In this document: positions 56,193 through 64,000 of the stretch, in pieces | How the letters are laid out: each line of letters opens with the position of its first letter | Numbering within the stretch: the first letter of the stretch is position 1 | Source: Siphonodentalium dalli | Taxonomy: Eukaryota > Mollusca > Scaphopoda > Gadilida > Siphonodentaliidae | Length of the DNA stretch: 64,000 nucleotides | Direction of reading: 5' to 3' | NCBI GenBank assembly: GCA_032622095.1 | Contig: CP136061.1 | Span: 117,934,754 to 117,998,753, forward strand | Made by a program: the position numbers and the translations under genes | Notes under the pieces: model-generated | Seen by the model: the letters and a program-made list of their open reading frames with translations, nothing else | Told to the model about the DNA's origin: nothing | Databases searched by the model: none

Positions 56193-57850
56193 GCAGGAGG
56201 CTCGTACCACAGATTCTAGTAAGTGTTTCTTCAGCTAGATATTTTAGCCTATCTATTATGAAGGGAATGTCTGCAGTCAGGTGGAGTGCCGTTATGGGGG
56301 TGCGTATCGACTGTTGTAGTGCATTTCTGATGACATTTCTGTGCGACTTGTAATTTATTTAACATGGTTTATTTGCATGATGCTGTGATAATTGCCCCAT
56401 ATTCCATGACTGGTCTGATAAATTGTTTGTATACTTTGATAAGAGTGGATGGGTTGACCCCCACCCCGTGTACAGGTGTCCAGTTAATATGGCGGTTCTT
56501 TTTCTTCCTTTGGTGGAGATATTGGTTACCTGCATTTTAAGGCGTGATTCTAGAGTGAATACAAGAAGTGTGGCTTCGTTCGATTGTATGATGGGTGTGT
56601 CAAAGAGAGTTTAGGTTTTGAGTAATTACGTTTGTTACCAAAAACGATTAATTGCGTTTTCTGTGGGTTTAGTTTGATTCTCCATTTTGGGCACCATTTT
56701 TATAATAAATGAAGATGGTTTTGGAGTCTTTGTTCTAGATATTTTACGGCTTTCCCAGATGTCCACAGCCCAAGATCATCAGCAAATTGAGACACTTGGA
56801 CACTTGATGTAGGATCAATAGGTATGTCATTAACGTATATTAAAATAGCAGAGGACTGAGTATTGATCCTTGAGGGGTCCCAGCTTTTAAAGGAACACTT
56901 TCTTATATTTCGTCTTTGATTTTGACTTTTATGGTTCTATGTGTGAGAAATGATGATATAAGTCTTACCATTGGGGGGAGGACTGTTGTCATTCATGATT
57001 TATACCCAAGGCCATTGCACCACACTGAATCGAACGCTTTTTCTACATCTAGGAAATGTTCCCCGGTGTCCCATTCCCTGTTCATTGCCGTTTTATTTAT
57101 CTTCAGTGAGTCTATAAACATGTTCAATACCCTCTTTGCCCTCTCGGTAAGCCCTTTGGAATTGATTGAAAAAGTTAGTACACTCGAGATGGGTTTTGAT
57201 TCTGCTGCTGATTACCCATTCGAAACGTTTCCCAGTGCATTGCAACAAACTTATTGGTCTATAAATTGTGGGTATTTTGTGATCTTTCCAGGTTTAAAGG
57301 TACAGTTGGCATTGGCGGTGGGTATCCTGTGAAAATATTTCCACCCGTCAAAAACCGCCACAAACAGAAAGAACATCAAAATGTAGACAGACTTTGTCCG
57401 TATATAAATAAGAAATATCGCATAAAAAGTATGTTATTCTCATATGTTTAACCATTGTTATGTAAACAAAAGCATAAAAAGTTACTTTTCTGGTGTTTGT
57501 TTATATTATGATGGTAAACATAAAGAGCGTTCTTTGTTGGTGAATTCCTGATATGGAACTAATAAAGAGCGTTTATGCCATTTGTGTGTGATTAGCCAGT
57601 AGCATTGTGCTGTCCTCTGTAACCCAGTCAGGCTCTTGCTTGGGTAACATATAGTAGGTAATTATGATAACATATTGTTTACGCGATGGTCATGGTATAT
57701 ATGAACGAAACTGTATGCGTTCTAATGTTTTTCTGTTTACGGTGTTTGGAACATATATGAATATTTTCGACAATTAAGGCCTCACGTGCCTTTAAGTATC
57801 ATCGTTCCTATGGCGTTTTTCCATATTTTGGAGTCCAGCCTCAAACATTT
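56193..57850 (-). pseudogene. Jockey-like LINE RT, C-terminal two thirds (decayed)
   Basis: Read on the minus strand from 57850: KIWKNAIGTMILKGT (start of the fingers, about 57800), then after a repeat insertion EHVYRLTEDK (about 57130), FLDVEKAFDSVWCNGL (about 57012-57058, motif A), FLTHRTIKVKIKDEI then FLKAGTPQGSILSPLLF (about 56845-56940, motif B), VSQFADDLGLWTSGK (56755-56800, catalytic), KWRIKLNPQKTQLIVFGN, and the C-terminal ALHLTADIPFIIDRLKYLAE then TLTRICGTSLLHEL (56196-56300). Several frameshifts and stops break it. The N-terminal part lies at 61985-63560, on the far side of a 4.2-kb insertion. FLDVEKAFDSVW and the ALH-ADIP tail are typical of Jockey-group LINEs. Confidence 0.85.
57280..57740. 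repeat. Insertion in the RT, with an AAAGAGCGTT-family repeat
   Basis: The distance between the KIWKNAIGTMILK and FLDVEKAFD parts is about 700 bp where roughly 300 bp is expected. The excess includes AAAGAGCGTTCTTTGTTGGT, TTCCTGATATGGAACTAATA and AAGAGCGTTTATG (57523-57575), a copy of the AAAGAGCGTT family. Confidence 0.6.
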
Positions 57851-58257
57851 ACGGTCAGATGCTCATAGCCCGTTTATATATAACCATGGATATATGCGAG
57901 AAATACACAATGAAAACACACTCCACAGTTTGAATCGATAAGGGTCAATCCACACCGGGCGCGAGCGCGCGTTTTTACGGCCGTTTTCTGTCGTCCGTAG
58001 CGGTTCAAAGCGCGCGATTTTTATATTCACACCGAAAGCGACTGGATCGCTTCGATGGTTTGGGTAGATAATCGTTTGAGTGCATCAATTACAGGCAGTT
58101 CACAAATACTGTGTATATGTATATGGACATTTTAATCAGAATTTGCTAAACATAATTATGTCAAGTGGAATGGTGCACGGGCTTCCTAAATTATCATAGC
58201 AATTGCGTTTAATTGAATTAATTCTATAATTCCGGTTTGTGAGTTTTGTTATCGAGC

Positions 58258-58274
58258 GGGGGGGGGGGGGGGGT
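58258..58274. repeat. Poly-G tract
   Basis: About 17 G in a row within element A. A similar tract of about 17 G lies at 60542-60558. Confidence 0.95.
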
Positions 58275-58790
58275 TGTGCGCGATGTGACTTTACAAGCTT
58301 GGAATGGATTGGGACCAAAAATTAACCAGACGATCCTGTTATTACGTCGAGCTCTTGTCAGGTATTTTATAGTCCCACCACCACCTTTGTGCATGTGTCG
58401 CTTTCAAATAGAAGGAATTTCGCACGTAAAATATCCTATTTGACATCGACCTAATTATCCCGCTGGTTTGCGACAAAGCGAAAAATCGACGAAGCATAAA
58501 ATCACTGCTTTGATCGCGTCGTGGTCAGCGATTCTGTCGCTTGCAGTGTGAATATAAAAATCGCGCGCTTTGAACTGCTAAAGGTTGTTCCACACCGGAC
58601 GCGAGCGAGCGATTATAACGCCCGTTTTCTAACGTCCGTAGCAGTTCAAAGCGCGCGAATTTTATGTCCACACCGCAAGCGACTGAAACGCTTCGTCGCG
58701 AGCGATAGTCAGGTTATTATTCTGTGTATACGCTAAGTTCAGGGGAGTCAGGTTGCTGCATGGGGGATATCCCCACCCCACACACTTATG

Positions 58791-59569
58791 ACTAATGTGT
58801 AGGGTTTCTACAAACAACGTGTAGCCCTGCTACACAACCATTATTCATTTTTTATATTAAACATATTTTACACAATAAATGGGTCAATGTATACACATGT
58901 ATACACACTGGTGTCCATAAAATCAACACCTATGCCTTACACATGTTGTGTAAATTCTTGCACATATATATCGTAGACAAGAATGTAAAGTTCAGTATTC
59001 CGAACTGTGGGTATATAGTATTCATGGCAAATGGAGATTTATATGTTAAAACTTTCATGGCGTACAATGGTACGTAATATTTTGCTCTGTCATGTGTGAG
59101 TTTTCGTTTGAAATGAACAAACCATGGTCGTGACGTGGTTGCACGTGATTAGTATTAACGTATTACAACAATCATATAAACAAGAGTAAGAGCAGTATTC
59201 TTCATGAAAGTTTTAACAAATATATCCTCATATATCATTAATACAATACTCACAAGTCGGAATTCTGAACTTACATTCCTTGTCTACAATTTGTTTATTC
59301 TCGGCACTCAAAATTACATGGGTATTGAGACAGTAGTAAATTGTATTCCAAAACATATACTCAAACAATATCGTCGTCATGTAGCAGACTATGAAACTGA
59401 AGGCACGCAATGCGCACGATCTACATCCTTACACAAGTGTGTGTAATGAAATGTACACATTATGTGTAGAACGGCACTTGGTCAATGGATTTGTATGTAA
59501 AACTACACATTGCTATGTGTATTAACCTGGTTTACACATTTGATGTGTAATCGTTTCTACACATTAGTT
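58791..59569. mobile_element. Element C with TGTGTA/TACACA subterminal motifs
   Basis: ACTAATGTGTAGGGTTTCTA at the left faces TCGTTTCTACACATTAGT at the right. The ends are crowded with TGTGTA and TACACA motifs (for example GTGTAGCCCTGCTACAC, TTTACACATTTGATGTGTAA). About 0.78 kb and non-coding; the 80-codon frame at 59204-59446 is unrecognised. It lies wholly inside element B. Target duplication uncertain. Confidence 0.65.
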
Positions 59570-59837
59570 ATAATAGTGCTCCCACCCGGTAATACGCGAT
59601 TATTATTAGTTGATGAATGCATTGTCTGATGTTTACCACAACGTCTTTTGGAATGAACTAGCCTCGTTATATTCTTTATCATTTCCCCTGATTATACCAA
59701 AATATAATTCACCAGCCAATGGAGCAGATTATACGGTCCATGATGTTAGTTCTTTACAAGTAATAAACTGAATATAGTAATCTAAGGTGGAATTTCAGTC
59801 ACGAAAAATAACAAAAATAAATGGTTTAATTATTTGG

Positions 59838-59945
59838 TCATACAGACACATATGGCATACAGACACACATGGCATACATGCATACATACAGTCATACAGA
59901 CACACACAGTCATACAGACACACATGTGCCATACAGACACACGTT
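59838..59945 (+). repeat. CATACAGACACA short tandem repeat
   Basis: About eight degenerate units of 8-16 bp (CATACAGACACACATGG, CATACAGTCATACAGACACA). Confidence 0.9.
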
Positions 59946-60303
59946 GTACTTCGATTATTAACCTCTCGCTAAAGTCCTCCATTATCGCGGCGACAAATCA
60001 GTGTGCCGTCATCAAATAGAAAAATAACGGTCGTATAAACACCTATTTGAGAGCCGTCCAATTATCTCGCTGGTTTGCAACAAAGCGACAATTCGACGAA
60101 GCATAACATCACTGCTATAATCGCCTCGTGGTCAGCGAGTCGGTCGCTTGCGGTGTGAACATAAAAATCGCGCGCTTTGAACTGCTACGGACGTTAGAAA
60201 ACGGCCGTTATAATCGCTCTCTCGCGCCCGGTGTGGAACAACTTTTAGGACGATATAAAACGGCCGTTATAATCGCGCGCTCGCGTCCGGTGTGGATTGA
60301 CCT

Positions 60304-62024
60304 TAAGCCTTGCCCTGTGTATTTGATGTTGCGTTTTTGACAATCGGTCTTCCGTATCATTTCTACAACACAATTATATCGTCTTACTTGCAGCACGACC
60401 TTACCGTGTGATCGCAACTGAAGCGTTTTCATTCAGAGTATGGTCAATATAGTGTCACAGGTGCAGTGTATTCTGGAATAGAAAACAAATAGGCATATGC
60501 TGGGATATTTGGCACCCGGGACTTGGCTAGAGGATTTTCGTTGGGGGGGGGGGGGGGGAGGGGGAGGGGTCTTCACCTTGGAATTTCCAACTGCACCAAC
60601 CCCATTGAACCACACTAAACTCTAAACTCACAAGTTTGAGTAATTCAATTTGCACCCCCCTCAAGTTTGAGTAATTCAATTTGCACCCCCCCCCCCTTGG
60701 GGCATTGATTTTTCCCAAATATTCCCTCACAGACAACTAAGACAACTATATGGTAGCCTATTCTAAATGGACAAGTAGTATTGTGGCCAGTAGCCACGCA
60801 GGGGGTAGAAAGGATGGTTCGGCCCAGTATGAGATTACAAAATCCTAACATCTAGTGGTACAACGCCAGACAAATTTATACCCCAATTTATTTTTTCTTA
60901 AATTAATTAGCAAGTAATTACTGGCAAGGACACAAGACACACGAGTCGGACGATGGTTCTTCCCGACGTGAGAACATTTTGAAATTTGAATATGAACATT
61001 TGACAATCTTAGCATCTAGACTGGTCTGAAACTTTCCAATTCTGGAAAATTTTCAAACTGACACTCACCCTAAGGTTTGAAAATTTCCAACTGATGACCA
61101 TTTCACTTCAGAATTTTGCAAATGAAAGGGAAATATGCAGATGTTGGTCTAAAAACTACAAATTCGTCACTAAGAAATTGTTGGAAAATCAAACTACGAG
61201 AACAATTTCAACCTAATTTTGGTGTGAATTTTCCAACTAATGTTGCATTAGGTTTGACTACAGTTTGGGGGTAAGACCCCTGCATAACCACCCATGTTGG
61301 CACGTCCCTACTTGGCACCCCATGCTAAGGGCGCGGTCTTGCATTCCCTGAAGACGAGAAATCATCGTTGGGTGGAGTCAGGGGCTACACCCCACCCCTG
61401 TCGAGGGGGGGGATATCCACCCCGTCGGTGAGATCTGCAATGGCTAACCCGGTAGCTAAAGCCCGGTCCCCCTCTCGGGGAATCGTATAGGCCCTGCGTC
61501 TGGGAATATCCTGGCGCCACCCCTGTTTGAAACCATATAGATATTTTAATGGAGAAGACCCCATACGGAGCAGAAATCGGGGGGAAATGAGCTCTCATAA
61601 CCACAAAACTACACTAAAGACATCACCATAAACCCAAATTGGATGCAGTCGCATATACTATATATGTGGTATCGTTCTGTTGGCCTTTCTATATCATATA
61701 AATACTTTTTCTAAAAACCCTTAAACCAACTCGACGTGCGATTTCACTGCGCTCCTGTTGCGCAAATTCTAGAATAAAAAGTGCATCTATTTCAGACAAT
61801 ATGACCAGACAAGACATAGAAACCGCTAATCTCATTACCAATCTAACAACACCAGTCGAACATGATTACCCTTCAAAACAATAACACCGAGCATCAAGTT
61901 ACGGCCAACCACAGGTACACACACACTGGATAAATACACGGTCAAAAGAACGGCGATTTCTTTGTACGCTTATGTCTGGCTTAACCCATGGTTATATATA
62001 AACGGGCTACGAGCATCTGACCGT
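60304..62024. other. Remaining interior of the 4.17-kb element; no gene seen
   Basis: The G-rich tract at 60542-60570 and the C-tracts at 60655 and 60686-60695 produce artefactual glycine/proline frames. Short blocks such as GAAAATTTTCAAACTGA / GGTTTGAAAATTTCCAACTG near 61050-61090 form a weak inverted pair. Confidence 0.45.
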
Positions 62025-63560
62025 TTGTATACAGGTTAGTTAGGCTGTTAAATAGAATGCCAGGGACTTGCCTAAGTATTCCGTATGTGATTTCGTCATC
62101 ATATGGGGCTTTGTTAGGCTTGTCTCTTTTAAGAGTTTGTCTCACCTCCTGGTGTGGGATGTCGGCTACCAGGGGATCTTTGGTTCCTCCACCTCTTCCA
62201 GCAGTGGTGAGAAGATTCGATGTTATCATCGATGAAGTCATTGAATTTGTGTTTGAAACCCCTATTGAATATATCCCCTTCATGTGTTTTGTGGATCTCC
62301 CGGAGGCTTTCGGCGAACATTTGGGCTTTTTCTGCATTATTTTCTAACCCCCCCCCCATTTTTTTGTCTTGAATCCGTATTGAAATTTCCGTTGCCGATT
62401 TGCCTTGGCCAGTAAGGGTTTTAAAAGTTTGCCACTTTTTAAAATCATTTCTCTGTCATTTATGCTTGTGGTGATTTTTTCCCAGGATTTGGCTTTTTAT
62501 TTTTTTATTATTGTTTTACTTGTTATATATTGTTTTATATTCTGTATATATTGTCTGAGTTTGTAGCCGATAGCCTCCTTGTTTTCCGTTTTAACCTAAT
62601 TAGTTCGAGAGTTTGCTAGAGACACTCCATGTATGGGGTTTGACCTCAGTTTTGGGGTAAGCTTTGTCGAGTGCGTTCGTTAGGCACTGACATATTTAAC
62701 GCCAGAGATTCTTGTTCTTTTTGTCTGGTAAGAGGGAAATTTGAGGGTTTTGTTTTACAATCTCTCTTTGAAAAAAATCCAGTCTGCTTTGCCAAGGTTT
62801 CTGCATAGAATTGATTTAATTTTCTTAGGTTGTAGTTTTGCGATAGTTGTTTCGAGCTGGAGGTGATCGCTTCCATCATCGGTGCCTACTTTGGCTTCTA
62901 TTCTGAGTTTGGCAGTGGTCTGCGTAGCGAACGCGTGATCGAGGATGTCACAGATGCCAGTCCTTGCGAACTGATGTGTTGGTTCTCCTGTATCATTTAA
63001 GTGAATCAGTTCTAATTCTTCTTTAATATGCAAAAAGGACATCGCCAAATTTGTTTGTTTTCCTGCATTGGAAGAATTGATGTTTGATATTGAAGTCGCC
63101 AATGAAAATGCAGCATTTGTTTCGAGATTTGAATAGCTTTAGGGTGTCTATGTTGGGCGGAGAATTATTACTACCTGGAGGGTACAGTACAGAGATAATA
63201 TGGTTGTTTTTATATTACTGATACCATGTCGATGGCCAAACTTCGTCGTCTGTTATTGTGTCAATAGCTATTACTCCGTCTTGCGTGCCGATGGTATTAC
63301 AAGTTGGTATTTATACCGTGGCGGACTAGGATAGCCACCCGCCCCCAATGGTCGTACGATTGAATCCGGAGTTTTTACTTTTACTTTATCTCCTAATTTG
63401 GTTTCATTTATGGTTATGGCGTCTGGTTTAAAATTTTTAATGTATTATATTAATTCTTGTTTGTGGCCTCGCAGGCCGTTGTTTTTAATGTGAATTATTT
63501 TGAATCCTTCTATTGATGCTCTGTATGGACATAAAATGCGGTTTTGAATACAGTCCATGC
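61985..63560 (-). pseudogene. Jockey-like LINE: endonuclease and RT N-terminus (decayed)
   Basis: On the minus strand from about 63560: SIEGFKIIHIKNNGLRGHKQ, then NFKPDAITINETKLGDKVKV (endonuclease start with catalytic N and E), ISVLYPPGSNN, CIFIGDFNIKHQ (about 63080-63120), HLNDTGEPTHQFARTGICDI then LDHAFA and GSDHLQLETTI (62850-63010, the endonuclease end with SDH). After a decayed linker come AEKAQMFAESL (about 62320), RDKPNKAPYDDEITYGILRQ then VPGILFNSLTNLYT (62033-62120), where the 4.17-kb element interrupts. The continuation lies at 56193-57850. Several shifts and stops are present; an in-frame TAA follows RGHKQELI. Confidence 0.85.
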
Positions 63561-63705
63561 GAAATAAGCCCATATTGGCATTATTTAATCTACATTTTTT
63601 TCATCAACAGGACTTACCAGATTCACGCTCTTTGTAATGTGATTTCACTGCGGCCCGCGCCTTACATCTGACTAACATAAGTCCAATATGGGCTTATTTC
63701 AGAGT
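63557..63705. mobile_element. 149-bp GGGCTTATT MITE between opposing LINE fragments
   Basis: GAAATAAGCCCATATTGG (63560) faces CCAATATGGGCTTATTTC (63688). The core includes CACTGCGGCCCGCGCC. One half recurs at 49160-49235. It separates a minus-strand Jockey-like fragment from a plus-strand one. Confidence 0.65.
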
Positions 63706-63886
63706 CATTCAGTTTGGTAACACGGACTCCGATATCATTTACCACTACCGATATCCCGACAAAAATTCTAAGACTCATTATCCTCATTTCTGATGCAAAG
63801 ACCAAGAAGATAGAGTAGGCGAGGAAATCTCAGATAGTGTATACCTCAAGGCAGGTACGCCCCAGGGATCTGTACTCAGTCCGCTA
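63706..63886 (+). pseudogene. Short Jockey-like RT fragment (plus strand)
   Basis: Overlapping frames give HSVW-HGLRYHL (end of motif A, 63705-63740), IPTKILRLI-like text (about 63750-63775), then VGEEISDSVYLKAGTPQGSV and LSPLL (63815-63886, motif B). The order and spacing match the RT of the minus-strand LINE at 56.8-57.0 kb. Only about 60 codons survive, and homology stops abruptly at CTACTAAAG. Single-base shifts are needed to link the parts. Confidence 0.65.
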
Positions 63887-64000
63887 CTAAAGAAGAAATA
63901 AGATTATGGCCTTTAAGAAGCATCTGCCAGTGTATTCTCTTTTTTCTATACAAGTCTCCCATAGGGAGCAGCGCATATAATATATTGCACTGGCTTACAA
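63887..64000. other. Nothing recognised
   Basis: Unassigned sequence to the window end. Confidence 0.4.

Larger units (their letters stand above)
58581..60245. mobile_element. TA-site element B, same family, inserted in element A
   Basis: Ends AAGGTTGTTCCACACCGGAC and complement, with TA at 58579-58580 and 60246-60247. The arms are homologous to those of element A (GTAGCAGTTCAAAGCGCGCG, CACACCGCAAGCGACTG). Element A's arm is split exactly at its TA. The interior holds element C and a CATACAGACACA repeat. Confidence 0.85.
57941..60303. mobile_element. TA-site element A (CCACACCGG family), interrupted by element B
   Basis: Ends AGGGTCAATCCACACCGGGC and complement, flanked by TA (57939-57940; 60304-60305). 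The arms of about 110 bp contain GCGCGAGCG, ACGGCCGTTTTCTG, GGTTCAAAGCGCGCGATTTT and CACACCG-AAGCGACTGG. The right arm is cut at GAACTGC-TA (58580) and resumes at 60248 with GGACGATATAAAACGGCCGT, the expected continuation. Without B it is about 0.7 kb. Non-coding. Confidence 0.85.
57851..62024. mobile_element. 4.17-kb TIR element splitting the minus-strand LINE
   Basis: ACGGTCAGATGCTCATAGCC onward (39 bp) at the left end is repeated as reverse complement at the right end with one mismatch. The LINE's RT resumes on each side (NSLTNLYT at the right border; KIWKNAIG within about 50 bp of the left border), which fixes it as an insertion. The target duplication is unclear (at most 3 bp). It contains the nested elements at 57941-60303. 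The remainder (60304-62024) has G-tracts, a duplicated CAAGTTTGAGTAATTCAATT block (60628-60690) and no transposase that I can recognise. Confidence 0.85.

Noticed and set aside
58860-59570. Telomere-like TGTGTA/TTACACA repeats
   Set aside because: The motifs are spaced irregularly and confined to the ends of one small element; no TTAGGG-type array is present.
61362-61604. Glycine-rich minus-strand frame
   Set aside because: Lies in G/C-rich text inside the 4.17-kb element; no recognisable transposase feature.

Overview
The window looks like repeat-rich, AT-rich, non-genic DNA from a metazoan, probably a marine invertebrate and plausibly a mollusc. The reasons are three kinds of APE-type non-LTR retrotransposon (LINE), a very high density of short terminal-inverted-repeat (TIR) and foldback elements, many minisatellites, homopolymeric G/C tracts and microsatellites, and no operon-like gene packing. 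The taxonomic guess is inference; no host gene is clear enough to fix it. Only three short segments (32.7 kb, 36.6 kb, 38.0 kb) look faintly exon-like.

Layout. 0-10 kb: a palindromic TA-site MITE (2.75 kb), then a pair of 448-bp inverted arms (4.7-5.1 and 8.9-9.3 kb) enclosing a smaller TIR element (5.8-7.5 kb). 11-12 kb: a foldback element with a hairpin in each arm, directly abutting a TTAA-site MITE. 14.4-15.0 kb: a 30-bp minisatellite. 16.75-23.4 kb: a TIR transposon carrying subterminal TTCGTGGCCACGAA palindromes and split by a 5.3-kb LINE (17.2-22.6 kb). That LINE has an ORF1, an endonuclease and a reverse transcriptase (RT) broken by only a few lesions. 24.3-25.2 kb: a TTAA-flanked inverted-repeat element. 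26.8-29.5 kb: a foldback, Helitron-like ends, and interspersed and tandem repeats. 30-38 kb: sparse repeats plus the weak exon candidates. 38.4 kb: a 5S-rRNA-like segment.

38.8-44.6 kb: an array of about 250-bp monomers leads into a decayed CR1-like LINE. Part of the array and the ORF start are duplicated in inverted orientation at 52.3-53.6 kb. 46.6-48.7 kb: a 2.1-kb element with a clean 6-bp target-site duplication, carrying 26 copies of a CTAATTAG palindrome in two terminal arrays. 51.0-52.3 kb: an uninterrupted copy of the element that is split at 17 kb, which gives the empty site for that LINE. 56-63.6 kb: a Jockey-like LINE on the minus strand, split by a 4.2-kb TIR element that itself contains three further elements in series, making a five-level nest.

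No rRNA operon, tRNA, CRISPR array or intact host gene was recognised. The parts relate by insertion history rather than by a shared pathway. The two endonuclease/RT families at 17-22 kb and 56-63 kb are the only sizeable coding material. The short TIR elements encode nothing visible and would depend on transposases supplied elsewhere.
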